From contig NZ_JAKGCS010000010.1 of NCBI RefSeq assembly GCF_021556395.1, forward strand, positions 62,001-126,000: a DNA stretch of 64,000 nt, in the 5' to 3' direction. Position 1 is the stretch's first letter, and each line of letters opens with the position of its first letter. The notes beneath the pieces are model-generated. The model was not told where the DNA came from. It saw only the letters and a list, made by a program, of their open reading frames with translations, and ran no database searches. This document shows positions 44,851 through 54,310 of this stretch, one piece after another. The stretch comes from Acuticoccus kalidii (GTDB taxonomy: Bacteria; Pseudomonadota; Alphaproteobacteria; Rhizobiales; Amorphaceae). Both the position numbers and the translations under genes were made by a program.

Positions 44851-45239
44851 TGGCGGGCGGGCTCGTCATCCGCGACGCGCACTTTCCGGGTCGGGCGCCG
44901 ATCGATGCCTATGGCAATGGCGGCTTCCGGTTCGCCGAGATGAGCCATGTGGGCTCCATCCTGTGCGTGCCCTCCGGCATCTATGGTTGGGCCCCGACCC
45001 AGCCTGACGAGATCGACGGTGAAGCCCTGAAGCGCGTCATCGAGGAGAAGGACGAGATCGACGTCCTCCTCCTCGGCGTCGGTACCATCCCGCTGCCGGC
45101 GAACAACGCCACCGTCCGCGCGCTGCGCGCCGCCGGCATCCGCTTCGACACGATGACGACGGGCGCCGCTGTCCGCACCTTCAACGTGATGGTTTCGGAG
45201 GAGCGGCGGGTCGCCGCGGGCCTTCTCGCCGTAGAGTGA
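44850..45239 (+). CDS. Mth938/NDUFAF3-type domain protein
   Basis: 129 residues, a DUF498/Mth938 fold protein: IRDAHFPGRAPIDAYGNGGFRF, the LLGVGTIPLPANNATVRALR block, and FDTMTTGAAVRTFNVM with the conserved small-residue turn. The family includes human NDUFAF3, a mitochondrial complex I assembly factor, and in alphaproteobacteria the gene tracks with secDF as here. Start and stop overlap both neighbours, so it is coupled to SecF and to the following phytoene-synthase-like protein. Role in bacterial complex I assembly is plausible but unproven here. Confidence 0.88.
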   Translation: MAGGLVIRDAHFPGRAPIDAYGNGGFRFAEMSHVGSILCVPSGIYGWAPTQPDEIDGEALKRVIEEKDEIDVLLLGVGTIPLPANNATVRALRAAGIRFDTMTTGAAVRTFNVMVSEERRVAAGLLAVE

Positions 45240-46090
45240 TGGATTTCGAGGACGACGTTCGCACCCGCGATCGCACCGCCTACCTCTCGGTTCTCTTCGC
45301 GCCGGCGAGCGTGCGGCGCGCGCTCCTCGCCCTTGCGGCCTACCGGTTGGAGCTTGGCCGCATCGTCGAGACGATCCGGGACCCGCTTGCCGCTGAAATT
45401 CGCCTCCAATGGTGGCGCGACGCGATCCGCGATCAGGGGTTCGGCGAGGGGGCGGGTATCCCGCTGGTGCTCGCGCTGCGCGACGGGATGGCGCGCTATC
45501 ACTGGCCCGCCACCACGCTCGCCGACATGAGCGAGGCCCACATCCACGACCTTTATGCCGACCCGTTTCCAGACTTCGACGCGTTCGACGGCTATGCCGG
45601 CGAGACGCGGGGCGCGGCGATCCAGCTCGGCGTGATGGCGCTCGCGATCGACGCGCTCGGCGAGGAGAGGGGCCTTGCGGCGGCCCGAACCGCCGGGACG
45701 GCGGCCGGATATGCGGGTGTCGCGCTTACCGCGGTGGCGGCCGCAAGCCGTCTCGTGCCGCGCCTCATGATGGGCCACACGCTCGCCCCGGAAACGGCGT
45801 GGCGCGCCGCGGGCATCGACGTCGCCGCGATGATCAGAGCCGGCGCAGTGGCGGAAGGGACCGACGGGGTCGTACGTGCGATGATCGCCCACGGCCATAC
45901 GGCGGACGAGGCGATGCGCGAGGCGCTCGCCACCGTCGCGCCGGAGACCCGCGCGGCCTTCCTGCCGGCGATGACGGCGAAAGGGGCGCTCGACGCGATC
46001 GCGCGCCGTCCGCTCGCGCCGCGCGAGCCGGCGGCTTGGCGCACCCAGCTCACCCTCTGGCGCGCCGCACGCCGCCTCAACCGGCTTTAA
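45239..46090 (+). CDS. Squalene/phytoene-synthase-family protein (NDUFAF6-like)
   Basis: 283 residues, helical isoprenoid-synthase fold: MDFEDDVRTRDRTAYLSVLFAP, ALAAYRLELGRIVETIRDP, RLQWWRDAIRDQ, LHDLYADPFPDFDAFDGYAGETRG, and GYAGVALTAVAA. The usual paired DXXXD metal motifs are degenerate, so real prenyl condensation is doubtful. The family has human NDUFAF6, a complex I assembly factor. Directly coupled to the Mth938-type gene (TGATG). Together the two look like ancestors or relatives of the mitochondrial assembly-factor pair. Confidence 0.86.
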   Translation: MDFEDDVRTRDRTAYLSVLFAPASVRRALLALAAYRLELGRIVETIRDPLAAEIRLQWWRDAIRDQGFGEGAGIPLVLALRDGMARYHWPATTLADMSEAHIHDLYADPFPDFDAFDGYAGETRGAAIQLGVMALAIDALGEERGLAAARTAGTAAGYAGVALTAVAAASRLVPRLMMGHTLAPETAWRAAGIDVAAMIRAGAVAEGTDGVVRAMIAHGHTADEAMREALATVAPETRAAFLPAMTAKGALDAIARRPLAPREPAAWRTQLTLWRAARRLNRL

Positions 46091-46102
46091 CGCCGCCGGC
46101 GC

Positions 46103-46528
46103 TCAGGCGTCCGACAAATAAGGCTCCAGCATCGTGCGAATGGCGGGTGGGATCGGGGCCTTTTCGATCGTCCCATCCGCGAGGCGGACGACGAAGACGC
46201 GCGCCTCAAATCCCTTGGCGATCGGCGTCTCGTCGCGGCTGAAGCGATAATCGAGCCGCAGGCTCGTCGTGCCGATATGGGCGATCGCGAGATCGATGCG
46301 CAATTCGTCGCCATAGCTCGCCGGCACCGCGAAGGTGCAGCCGGTGTCGATCAAGGGTGTCGCAAGAAGGCCGAAATCGGTCTGCAAGCTGCGCTGATCG
46401 AAGCCGAGGCTGACCGTCAGATGATGATAGTGCCCGTCCATCCACCGATAAAAATTCGGATAATAGACAATGCCGGCGGCGTCGCATTCGCCCCATTCGA
46501 TGATGCGTGTTCGGCGGAAGATCGTCAT
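46103..46528 (-). CDS. 4HBT-type hotdog acyl-CoA thioesterase
   Basis: 141 residues from the Met at 46528. Hotdog fold with the YbgC/4-hydroxybenzoyl-CoA-thioesterase motif EWGECDAAGIVYYPNFYRWMDG (catalytic Asp in the ECDAAGIVYYPN loop). Cytosolic hydrolysis of acyl- or aroyl-CoA; substrate not defined. It is convergent with the preceding gene and divergent from the TPP-enzyme operon. Confidence 0.87.
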   Translation of the reverse strand: MTIFRRTRIIEWGECDAAGIVYYPNFYRWMDGHYHHLTVSLGFDQRSLQTDFGLLATPLIDTGCTFAVPASYGDELRIDLAIAHIGTTSLRLDYRFSRDETPIAKGFEARVFVVRLADGTIEKAPIPPAIRTMLEPYLSDA

Positions 46529-46661
46529 GCCTCGTCCAGTCATTGTCCGCCTCGCGACCTCGCTTCACGATGGGCTTGTGGTTGAGTGCTGCTTGACACG
46601 CAGCTTCAGCTCGCGGCTCGATACCCCATTCGACGATTCATCCCAAGACCAGACGGAACCC

Positions 46662-48356
46662 ATGACGGCACGAACCAACGAAATGACCGGCGCCGAGGCG
46701 ATGGTGCGTCTCCTCCAGGCCTATGGCGTCAAGCACATGTTCGGCCTTTGCGGGGACACGACGCTGCCCTTTTACGACGCGCTCGCCCGTCTCGATCACG
46801 GCATCCACCACATCCTCACCCGTGACGAGCGGCACGCGGCCTATATGGCCGACGCCTATGCCCGTGTGACCGGCCGTCCCGGCATCTGCGAGGGGCCGTC
46901 CGGTGGCGGTGCGACCTACATCCTGCCGGGGGTCGTGGAGGCGAACGAAAGCTCGATCCCGATCATGGCCATCACGACCGACGTGTCGACGACGGCGCGC
47001 GGCAAATACCCGCTGACGGAGCTCGACCAGGTGGCGATGTTCCGGCCGCTGACGAAATGGAACACCTCGCTCGACGACGCCTCGCGCCTGCCGGCGATGG
47101 TGCGCGCCGCCTTCCGTGCGATGACGACCGGAACGCCGGGCGCCGTCCATCTGGCGCTCCCCTTCGATACCCAGAAGGGCGCCGTCGACGAGGCTGAGAT
47201 CTGGGCCGATGCGCGCCACCAGACCTTTCCCGCCGAGCGGGCCGGCCCCGATCCCGACGCGATCGAAGCCGCGGCCGACATCCTCTCGAAGGCGCGCTCT
47301 GCGGTCATCGTCTGTGGCGGCGGCCCGGTGATCTCCGGCGCGTTCGCCGAGCTCGCCGCCGTTGCGCGGGCGCTCGAATGCCCCGTCGCGACGACCGTCT
47401 CCGGCCAGGGCGCGATCGCCGAGACCGACCCGCTCGCCCTCGGCGTCGTCGGCTCCAATGGCGGCGTTCCGACGACGCGCAGCGTGGTCGACGAGGCGGA
47501 CGTGATCGTCTTCATCGGCTGCCGCGCCGGATCCGTCACGACGGAGCGCTGGCGTTCGCCGCCGCATGGTCGAACGATTATCCACATCGACAGCGATCCG
47601 ATGGTGATCGGCGCGAATTATGAGACGGAGGTCGCGATCGCGGCCGACGCCAAGCTCGCCCTCGGCGCGCTCGCAAAGGCGCTCGGCACGCGCACGCTCG
47701 CGAGCCAGAACGGCACCGCGCGCGCCGCGGCGGCCTGGAAGGGCAAGCTCGCCGATTTCGCCCCGCTCGCCGCGAGCACCGAACGGCCGATCCGCCCCGA
47801 GGCGGTGATCCAGGCGCTGATGGACGTCCTCGACAAGGATGCGGTGATCGTCGCCGATCCCGGCACGCCGTGCCCCTATTTCTCGGCACATTATCGCTGG
47901 GAAAATGCCGGCCGACGCTTCATCACCAACCGGGCCCACGGCGCGCTCGGCTATTCGCTCGCCGCCGCGATGGGGGCCCATATCGGCCGGCCGGACGTCA
48001 AGACCGTCGCGGTGATGGGTGACGGGTCGTTCAACTTCTGCTGCGGCGAGTTCGAGACGATCACCCGCAACAAGATGCCGATCATGTCGGTCGTCTTCTC
48101 CAACTCGGTCTTCGGCTGGATCAAAGCGGGGCAGGATTCGGGCTTCGGCAAGCGCTATTATAACGTCGATTTCGACCGGACCGACCATGCCGCCGTCGCC
48201 GCCGCCTTCGGCGTGAAGAGCTGGCGGGTGGAGGATCCGGCGGATCTTGCGAAGGTGCTCGCCGAGGCCGCCGCCCATGACGGGCCGACCCTCGTCGACG
48301 TCATCTCCCAGCCGCTCCACGAAGCCGCGGCGCCGGTTTCCGAATGGATCGCCTGA
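46662..48356 (+). CDS. Thiamine pyrophosphate-dependent enzyme (acetolactate-synthase-like family)
   Basis: 564 residues. Three-domain TPP enzyme: N-terminal pyrimidine-binding domain (catalytic Glu in [18 protein letters not shown]), central transhydrogenase-like domain (about 195-330), C-terminal pyrophosphate domain with [14 protein letters not shown]...VVFSNS (the GDG-to-Asn motif). No regulatory ilvH-like gene follows, so housekeeping acetolactate synthase is unlikely. It heads an operon with an enolase-superfamily enzyme, DadA-like oxidoreductase and TRAP transporter. Decarboxylase or carboligase on an alpha-keto acid from the pathway is the best inference. Confidence 0.85.
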   Translation: MTARTNEMTGAEAMVRLLQAYGVKHMFGLCGDTTLPFYDALARLDHGIHHILTRDERHAAYMADAYARVTGRPGICEGPSGGGATYILPGVVEANESSIPIMAITTDVSTTARGKYPLTELDQVAMFRPLTKWNTSLDDASRLPAMVRAAFRAMTTGTPGAVHLALPFDTQKGAVDEAEIWADARHQTFPAERAGPDPDAIEAAADILSKARSAVIVCGGGPVISGAFAELAAVARALECPVATTVSGQGAIAETDPLALGVVGSNGGVPTTRSVVDEADVIVFIGCRAGSVTTERWRSPPHGRTIIHIDSDPMVIGANYETEVAIAADAKLALGALAKALGTRTLASQNGTARAAAAWKGKLADFAPLAASTERPIRPEAVIQALMDVLDKDAVIVADPGTPCPYFSAHYRWENAGRRFITNRAHGALGYSLAAAMGAHIGRPDVKTVAVMGDGSFNFCCGEFETITRNKMPIMSVVFSNSVFGWIKAGQDSGFGKRYYNVDFDRTDHAAVAAAFGVKSWRVEDPADLAKVLAEAAAHDGPTLVDVISQPLHEAAAPVSEWIA

Positions 48357-49483
48357 TGACGGGCGAGACCATCGTCGCGCTCGATCTGTGGCATCTGAAG
48401 CTGCCGGTCGCCTCGCGGCGCGATCATGGGATCGGCAGCGTCGCGGGGGCGGTCGAGGTCGTCATCGTGCGGCTCACCTCCGAAAGCGGGGCGGTCGGCT
48501 ATGGCGAGGCCTCGCCCTGGTCGGTGTTCACCGGCACGCCGGAGGCGGCCTATGCCGCGCTCGACCGGTATATCCGGCCGCATGTGGTTGGCGCCCGGGT
48601 CGGCGACATTGCCGCGATTATGGGCAATGCAAACAAGGCGGTCGCCTTCTGCACCGATGCGAAGGCGGCGCTCGAGACCGCGCTCCTCGATCTCGCGGGC
48701 CGAATCGCGGGCGTTCCGGTCTCGGCCCTTCTCGGCGGACGCTGCCGGGAGACGATCCCGCTGTCGTGCTCGCTCGCCGATCCCGATTTTGGCGCGGACC
48801 TTGCTCTCATCGAACGTTTGAAGGCCGACGGGGTCGGGATCGTTAAGCTGAAGGCGGGCGTGCAGGATCACCAGTTCGATATGATGCGGCTCGATCGGCT
48901 CGCCGCCGACCATGACGATCTCGACGTCCGGGTCGACTACAATCAGGGCCTCAGCCCCGACGAGGCGGCCGGCCGCGTCTACGATGTCGCGATGATGGAC
49001 GTCACCTTCATCGAGCAGCCGGTGCGGTTCGATCAGTTCACGCTGATGGCGCGCCTTCGCGAGACGATCGACGTGCCGTTGATCGCCGATGAAAGCGTGT
49101 TCGGGCCGGAGGACATGATGCGCGCCGTTGCGGAAGGGATCTGCGACGGGGTTTCGATCAAGATCATGAAATCGGGCGGGCCGCGCCGGGCGCAGGCCGT
49201 CGCCGCGATCGCCGCCGCGTCGGGTCTCAGCGCCTATGGCGGCGATATGTTCGAGACGGGGCTCGCCCATCTCGCGGGCGCCCACACCATCGCCGCCTCG
49301 CCGGCGATCACCCTCGGGTGCGAGTTCTATCAGGCGAAATATTATCTCGTGGACGACATCCTGACCGAACCCTTACCCTATGAAGGCGGCGCGATCCGGG
49401 TGCCTGACGGCCCCGGTCTCGGCATCCTGCCGGACGAGGGCAAACTCGCTCACTATGCGGTCGCGACGACGGTGGCGGCATGA
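48356..49483 (+). CDS. Enolase-superfamily enzyme (mandelate racemase/muconate cycloisomerase type)
   Basis: 375 residues from the ATG at 48356, which overlaps the TPP-enzyme stop in TGATG. MLE-like catalytic layout: KxK in GIVKLKAG (about 162-169), metal ligands D in VRVDYNQG, E in FIEQPV and D in IADES, and a second Lys in [11 protein letters not shown]-terminal capping domain about 1-125. Enzymes of this subgroup racemise or dehydrate amino or hydroxy acids; neighbouring DadA-like oxidoreductase suggests an amino-acid-like substrate such as a proline or hydroxyproline derivative. That suggestion is inference. ATGA overlap with the next gene. Confidence 0.88.
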   Translation: MTGETIVALDLWHLKLPVASRRDHGIGSVAGAVEVVIVRLTSESGAVGYGEASPWSVFTGTPEAAYAALDRYIRPHVVGARVGDIAAIMGNANKAVAFCTDAKAALETALLDLAGRIAGVPVSALLGGRCRETIPLSCSLADPDFGADLALIERLKADGVGIVKLKAGVQDHQFDMMRLDRLAADHDDLDVRVDYNQGLSPDEAAGRVYDVAMMDVTFIEQPVRFDQFTLMARLRETIDVPLIADESVFGPEDMMRAVAEGICDGVSIKIMKSGGPRRAQAVAAIAAASGLSAYGGDMFETGLAHLAGAHTIAASPAITLGCEFYQAKYYLVDDILTEPLPYEGGAIRVPDGPGLGILPDEGKLAHYAVATTVAA

Positions 49484-50739
49484 GCAAGGTCATCGTCATC
49501 GGTGCCGGGATCGTCGGCGTCTCCACGGCGGCGTGGCTGCTCAAGGACGGGCACGAGGTCGTCCTCGTCGACAAGCAGGCGCCGGGCGAGGGGACGAGCT
49601 TCGGCAATGCCGGCGTCCTCGCGTCGGCCTCCGTCGTGCCGGTCACGGTGCCGGGGCTCGCCAAGAAGGCGCCGCGGCTGTTGTTCGATCCGAAGGAGCC
49701 GCTTTTCCTCAAGTGGTCCTATCTGCCCAAAATCGCGCCGTGGCTCGTCAAGTTCCTGCGCAACGCCAATCCGGCGGACACGAAACGGATCGCCGCCGCG
49801 CTCGCCGAGATCACGCGCGACAGTCTCGCCGAGCATCAGTCGGTCGCCGAGGGCACGCCCGCGGCGCGCTTCATCGAGCCGGCGGACTATGTGTTCGCCT
49901 ATCGCGACCGCGCGATGTTCGAGGGCGACGCGTTCGGGTGGGAGATTCGCAAGTCCCACGGTTATGATTGGGAGATCCTGGAGGGGGATGAGGTCCAGGC
50001 TTACGACCCGCTTCTGTCGCCCTCGATCCGCCACCTCGTCCGCGTGCCGGGACACGGCTACATCAAGGATCCGGGCGCTTATGTGAAGGCGCTCGCCGAT
50101 CATGTCGTGGCGTCCGGTGGGACGCTTTTGCGGGGCGATGTCGAGGACATTGTGCACGTCGGCGGCAAGGTGACGGGCGTGCGCGTCGATGGGGAGACGG
50201 TCGCCTGCGATGTCGCGATCCTCGCGACGGGGGCGTGGTCGGCGCCGATCGCGCGCCGGCTCGGTCTCACCGTCCCGCTCGAGAGCGAGCGCGGCTATCA
50301 TCTCGAATTCTACGGCGTCAACGCGATGCCCCGTTCGCCGACGTCCGTGGTGGCGGGCAAGTTCGTGGCGACGCCGATGGAGGGCCGCTTGCGCCTTGCG
50401 GGCATCGTCGAATTCGGCGGCCTCGATGCGCCGCCCTCCCGCGCCCCGTTCGAGCTTCTCGAGGAGAAGATCCGCGCCGCGATGCCGGGCCTCACATGGA
50501 CCGAGCGGCGCGAGTGGATGGGCCATCGCCCGAGCCTCACCGACTCGCTCCCGATGATCGGCGAAGTGCCGGGCATCGCGGGCGCCTTTCTCGGCTTCGG
50601 TCATCAGCATGTCGGCCTCACGTGCGGCCCGCGCACCGGCCGGCTTCTCGCGCAGCTTGTGTCCGGTCGCAAACCCAACGTTGACATGTCCTCGTTTGCG
50701 CCATCACGCTTCACGCCTGGCGCGCAAGCATCCGGTTAA
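49480..50739 (+). CDS. DadA-like FAD-dependent D-amino-acid dehydrogenase/oxidoreductase
   Basis: 419 residues. Rossmann FAD motif [20 protein letters not shown] and [18 protein letters not shown], then [16 protein letters not shown] and the C-terminal [20 protein letters not shown]. The family oxidises D-amino acids or N-alkyl amino acids to keto or imino acids with electron transfer to the respiratory chain. Coupled to the enolase-superfamily gene and followed by dctP, so it likely acts on the imported substrate after its isomerisation. Confidence 0.88.
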   Translation: MSKVIVIGAGIVGVSTAAWLLKDGHEVVLVDKQAPGEGTSFGNAGVLASASVVPVTVPGLAKKAPRLLFDPKEPLFLKWSYLPKIAPWLVKFLRNANPADTKRIAAALAEITRDSLAEHQSVAEGTPAARFIEPADYVFAYRDRAMFEGDAFGWEIRKSHGYDWEILEGDEVQAYDPLLSPSIRHLVRVPGHGYIKDPGAYVKALADHVVASGGTLLRGDVEDIVHVGGKVTGVRVDGETVACDVAILATGAWSAPIARRLGLTVPLESERGYHLEFYGVNAMPRSPTSVVAGKFVATPMEGRLRLAGIVEFGGLDAPPSRAPFELLEEKIRAAMPGLTWTERREWMGHRPSLTDSLPMIGEVPGIAGAFLGFGHQHVGLTCGPRTGRLLAQLVSGRKPNVDMSSFAPSRFTPGAQASG

Positions 50740-50756
50740 ACAAAAGGAGAATTGGG

Positions 50757-51728
50757 ATGAGCAAATCCGCATTGGTCGTTGCGACCGCTATCGCAACCGT
50801 CTGGTCCGCATCCGCCTATGCCGAGAAGTGGGACATGCCGCTGGCGTATGCCGCGAGCAACTTCCACTCCGAAACCGCGGCGGCGTTCGCCGAGTGCGTG
50901 ACGACCGGCACGGGCGGCGACATCGAGATCGTCACCCATGCGTCGGGCTCGCTCTTCCCCGGCGATCAGATCAAGCGCGCCGTCCAGACGGGGCAGGCGC
51001 CGATCGGCGAGCGGCTGTTGTCCGCCCACCAGAACGAGGATGCGCTGTTCGGCTTCGATTCGATCCCCTTCCTCGCCACCTCGTTCGACGATCATGACCG
51101 GCTGTGGGAAGCGGCCAAGCCCGCTTATGAGGAGCTTCTGGAAAGCCAGGGCCTCACGCTCCTTTATTCGGTGCCGTGGCCGCCCCAGGGCATCTATTTC
51201 AACAAGCCGGTGGAATCGGTCGCCGACATGGAAGGGGTGAAGTTCCGCTCCTACAACAACGCCACCGCGCGCCTCGCCGAACTCACCGGCATGCTCCCGG
51301 TGCAGATCGAGGCGGCGGAAATCTCGCAGGCGTTCGCGACCGGTGTCGCCGATTCGATGATCTCCTCGGGCGCGACCGGCTATGACCGGAAGGTGTGGGA
51401 AAGCCTGACCAACTTCTACACCGTCGACGCGTGGATCCCGCGCAACTACGTGTTCGTGAACTCCGACGTGTGGTCCGGCGTCTCCGACGAGAACAAGAAC
51501 GTCATCGAGGGCTGCGCGAAGCTCGCCGAGTATGCCGGCTACTGGCGTGCGGTGCAGTACACCGACTTCACCCTCGGTGAGCTCGCCAAGAACGGCATGA
51601 GCGTCGAAGCGCCGTCCGAGCAGCTCGCGTCCGACCTGCGCGAGATCGGCGACACCATGACCGAAGAATGGCTGTCCGACGCGGGTGAGACCGGTCAGAA
51701 GATCGTCGACACCTTCCGAGGGAACTGA
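50757..51728 (+). CDS. dctP: TRAP transporter solute-binding protein (DctP family)
   Basis: 323 residues. Signal peptide 1-22 (MSKSALVVATAIATVWSASAYA). Periplasmic binding fold with GDQIKRAVQTGQAPIGER, FDSIPFLATSFDDHDRLW, and the ligand-carboxylate-binding Arg in GVKFRSYNNATARLAELTG. Collects an organic acid for the DctQM permease. An AAAGGAG ribosome-binding site is present. A perfect hairpin separates it from dctQ, as expected where the binding protein is made in excess. Confidence 0.93.
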   Translation: MSKSALVVATAIATVWSASAYAEKWDMPLAYAASNFHSETAAAFAECVTTGTGGDIEIVTHASGSLFPGDQIKRAVQTGQAPIGERLLSAHQNEDALFGFDSIPFLATSFDDHDRLWEAAKPAYEELLESQGLTLLYSVPWPPQGIYFNKPVESVADMEGVKFRSYNNATARLAELTGMLPVQIEAAEISQAFATGVADSMISSGATGYDRKVWESLTNFYTVDAWIPRNYVFVNSDVWSGVSDENKNVIEGCAKLAEYAGYWRAVQYTDFTLGELAKNGMSVEAPSEQLASDLREIGDTMTEEWLSDAGETGQKIVDTFRGN

Positions 51729-51760
51729 TCGGCCGAGCGCCGCTCCCTTCATCAGTGTGA

Positions 51761-51784
51761 CGCTGGGCGGTGTTCCGCCCAGCG
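51761..51784 (+). promoter_or_regulatory. Perfect hairpin between dctP and dctQ
   Basis: 10-bp stem CGCTGGGCGG / CCGCCCAGCG with a TGTT loop, lying 33 bp after dctP and 22 bp before dctQ. No T-run, so more likely an RNA processing/stability structure or partial attenuator giving more DctP than DctQM. Confidence 0.65.
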
Positions 51785-51805
51785 CCCTCCAGCCGCCGGA
51801 CGGTC

Positions 51806-52333
51806 ATGGTCAAAACAGTTCGATCCATCCTCGACGGAATCTATTTCGGCGCCGCGATCCTCGCCGCGCTGTGCCTCATCGCGATCCTCGTTCTCATCGT
51901 CCTCCAGATGCTCGCCCGGTGGACCGGTGAAGTGTTTCCGGGGGCGCCCGATTATGCGGGCTATGCGATGGCGGCGGCGTCGTTCCTCGCCTTCGCGCAC
52001 GCCCTCAATCGGGGCTCGCACATCCGGGTTTCGCTGCTCCTCAATTCGGTGCCGCCGAAGGCCCGCCGGATCGTCGAGATCTGGTGCTTCGCGATCGGCA
52101 CCGCGCTCGTCTGGTACTTCGTCTATTTCGGCGTGCGCTTCATCTACTGGTCCTGGAAATTCAACGATGTGAGCCAGGGGCCGGACGCGACGCCTCTGTG
52201 GATCCCACAGAGCGTGATGCTCCTCGGCGCCTTCGTCTTCGCGCTCGCGTTGACGGACAATTTGATCGCTCTCTTCACCGACGGCCGACACCGCGTGAAG
52301 AACAACATCGTCGAACAGAGCCACGGGGAGTAG
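51806..52333 (+). CDS. dctQ: TRAP transporter small permease (DctQ family)
   Basis: 175 residues from the ATG at 51806, four membrane helices (AAILAALCLIAILVLIVLQM, ..., SVMLLGAFVFALALTDNLIALF) and the NRGSHIRVSLLL loop typical of DctQ. Works with DctM to bring the DctP ligand in by sodium symport. Confidence 0.92.
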   Translation: MVKTVRSILDGIYFGAAILAALCLIAILVLIVLQMLARWTGEVFPGAPDYAGYAMAAASFLAFAHALNRGSHIRVSLLLNSVPPKARRIVEIWCFAIGTALVWYFVYFGVRFIYWSWKFNDVSQGPDATPLWIPQSVMLLGAFVFALALTDNLIALFTDGRHRVKNNIVEQSHGE

Positions 52334-52336
52334 GGC

Positions 52337-53656
52337 GTGGAAGACATTTCGATTATCGCCCTCTTCCTCTTCATCCTGTTCCTCTTGTTGGGAACGGGTG
52401 TGTGGATCGGGCTCGCGCTGCTCGGCGTCGCCTTCGTCGGGATGGAGCTGTTCACGACGCGACCCGTCGGCGACGCGATGCTGACGACGGTCTGGTCCGC
52501 GTCCTCCTCGTGGACGCTGACGGCGCTGCCGCTCTTCATCTGGATGGGCGAGATCCTTTACCGGACCCGATTATCGGAGGACATGTTCCGCGGACTCAGC
52601 CCCTGGATGCGGTCGCTTCCGGGCGGGCTGATCCACACCAACATCGTCGGCTGCACGATCTTTGCCGCCGTCTCGGGATCCTCGGCCGCCACGCTCACCA
52701 CGGTCGGCAAGATGTCGATCCCGGAGCTGCGGGCGCGCAAATATCCCGAACGTCTCGTGATCGGCACGCTCGCCGGCGCGGCGACGCTCGGCCTCATGAT
52801 CCCGCCATCGCTGACGCTGATCGTCTATGGCGTCACGATCAATGAATCGATCACGCGCCTCTTCATGGCGGGCGTCCTGCCGGGCCTCGTCCTCGCGGCG
52901 ATGTTCATGGCCTATGTCGGGATCTACGCGAAGCTGTCCCGCTCCTATGATCCGGACGAAGAGCCGCCGATGTCGTTCATGGAGCGGGTCAAGAACTCGC
53001 GCTTCCTGATCCCGGTGATGATCCTCATCGCGGTCGTCATCGGCTCGATGTATCTCGGCTATGCGACGGCGACCGAGGCGGCGGCGTTCGGCGTCATCGG
53101 CGCGCTGGTGCTCGCCGCGACACAGCGATCGCTCACCTGGTCCACCTTCAGCGCGTCCCTGATGGGCGCGACGCGGACTTCGGCGATGATCGCGCTGATC
53201 CTCGCGGGCGCGGCGTTCCTGTCGCTCGCGATGGGCTTTACCGGGCTGCCGCGCGGGCTCGCGAACCTCATCGCCTCGTGGGATCTGTCCCGGTTCGAGC
53301 TCCTGATGGTGCTCCTCGTCTTCTATATCGTCCTCGGCTGCTTCCTCGACGGCATCTCGTCCGTGGTGCTGACGATGGCGGTCGTCGAGCCGATGATCCG
53401 GCAGGCGGGGATCGACATCGTCTGGTTCGGCATCTTCATTGTCGTCGTCGTCGAGATGGCGCAGATCACGCCGCCGATCGGCTTCAATCTGTTCGTCCTC
53501 CAAGGGATGACGAACCACGAGATGCCATTCATCGCGCGCGCCGCGTTCCCGATGTTCCTCATCATGGTGCTGATGGTGTTCGTGCTGATCGCCTTCCCGG
53601 AGCTTGCGACCTGGCTGCCGGAGAACATGCGCGCGGCGCCGCGGCCGCCGACCTGA
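52337..53656 (+). CDS. dctM: TRAP transporter large permease (DctM family)
   Basis: 439 residues from a GTG at 52337, about 12 membrane helices. Family motifs: AVSGSSAATLTTVGKMSIPEL, AGAATLGLMIPPSLTLIVYG, and AQITPPIGFNLFVLQGM. Catalytic membrane unit of the transporter. Last gene of the operon; no terminator is obvious in the 119-bp gap that follows. Confidence 0.94.
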   Translation: MEDISIIALFLFILFLLLGTGVWIGLALLGVAFVGMELFTTRPVGDAMLTTVWSASSSWTLTALPLFIWMGEILYRTRLSEDMFRGLSPWMRSLPGGLIHTNIVGCTIFAAVSGSSAATLTTVGKMSIPELRARKYPERLVIGTLAGAATLGLMIPPSLTLIVYGVTINESITRLFMAGVLPGLVLAAMFMAYVGIYAKLSRSYDPDEEPPMSFMERVKNSRFLIPVMILIAVVIGSMYLGYATATEAAAFGVIGALVLAATQRSLTWSTFSASLMGATRTSAMIALILAGAAFLSLAMGFTGLPRGLANLIASWDLSRFELLMVLLVFYIVLGCFLDGISSVVLTMAVVEPMIRQAGIDIVWFGIFIVVVVEMAQITPPIGFNLFVLQGMTNHEMPFIARAAFPMFLIMVLMVFVLIAFPELATWLPENMRAAPRPPT

Positions 53657-53775
53657 CGGGGGCCGCGAGCCCCTCCGGCGCCCGCGGGCTGCGTCGAGCT
53701 GGCGCGCCGCGTGCGGTGAACGTTTTGACGGGCTCTCCGTTGGTGTCTCAAAGGACGAACCAACGGGGAGCTTTC

Positions 53776-54219
53776 ATGACCTTGATGAAAACGCTGATTG
53801 TGACCACCGCGACTTTGGCCATGGCCGGTGGCGCGTGGGCGCAGTCGACCGTCACGACGACGACCGAGCAGTCGGGCCAAGTTCAATCCGGTGAGGGCGC
53901 GACCGTCGACGCGGCGACCCTTGTCGAGCTCGACGATGATTTCGTGGTGCCGGGCTTCAATCTGCCGGTCGACGTTCTGGACGACTATGACGTCGTCGAT
54001 CGGAACGGCGAATATGTCGGCGATGTCGAGGAGGTCGTCGGCCCGGATCGGCAGACGGCGACGAGCATCGTGGTCGAGTTCGACGGACCGGGCTGGCTCT
54101 TCGACGACGATGTCGAGCGGGTGGTCGACATCACGCTGTTCACGATCGATGGCGAGAGGCTGGTGCTCGACATGACGGAGGACGCGGTCCGCTCGTTGCC
54201 GGTCTATAAGGACGACTGA
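53776..54219 (+). CDS. Exported PRC-barrel domain protein
   Basis: 147 residues from the ATG at 53776. Signal peptide 1-22 (MTLMKTLIVTTATLAMAGG, cut after AWA). The mature part is acidic and carries a PRC-barrel-like beta domain: DYDVVDRNGEYVGDVEEVVG, SIVVEFDGPGWLFDDDVERVV. PRC-barrel proteins of this exported kind are common in Hyphomicrobiales without known role. A strong terminator follows. Confidence 0.82.
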   Translation: MTLMKTLIVTTATLAMAGGAWAQSTVTTTTEQSGQVQSGEGATVDAATLVELDDDFVVPGFNLPVDVLDDYDVVDRNGEYVGDVEEVVGPDRQTATSIVVEFDGPGWLFDDDVERVVDITLFTIDGERLVLDMTEDAVRSLPVYKDD

Positions 54220-54256
54220 TCCGATCCGATCCGGCGATTGTACGATCCCAAAAAGA

Positions 54257-54287
54257 AGCCCCTCCGGCATCGCCGGAGGGGCTTTTT
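54257..54287. terminator. Strong bidirectional intrinsic terminator
   Basis: Perfect 12-bp stem (AGCCCCTCCGGC / GCCGGAGGGGCT) with an ATC loop, AAAAG on the left and TTTTTCGTTT on the right, between the PRC-barrel gene (plus) and katA (minus). Confidence 0.95.
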
Positions 54288-54310
54288 CGTTTCGTGTGGA
54301 CGCTGCGGCC

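Noticed and set aside
46662..48356. TPP enzyme as housekeeping acetolactate synthase (ilvB)
   Set aside because: No ilvH or ilvC follows, and the neighbours are catabolic and transport genes; only the broad family can be stated.
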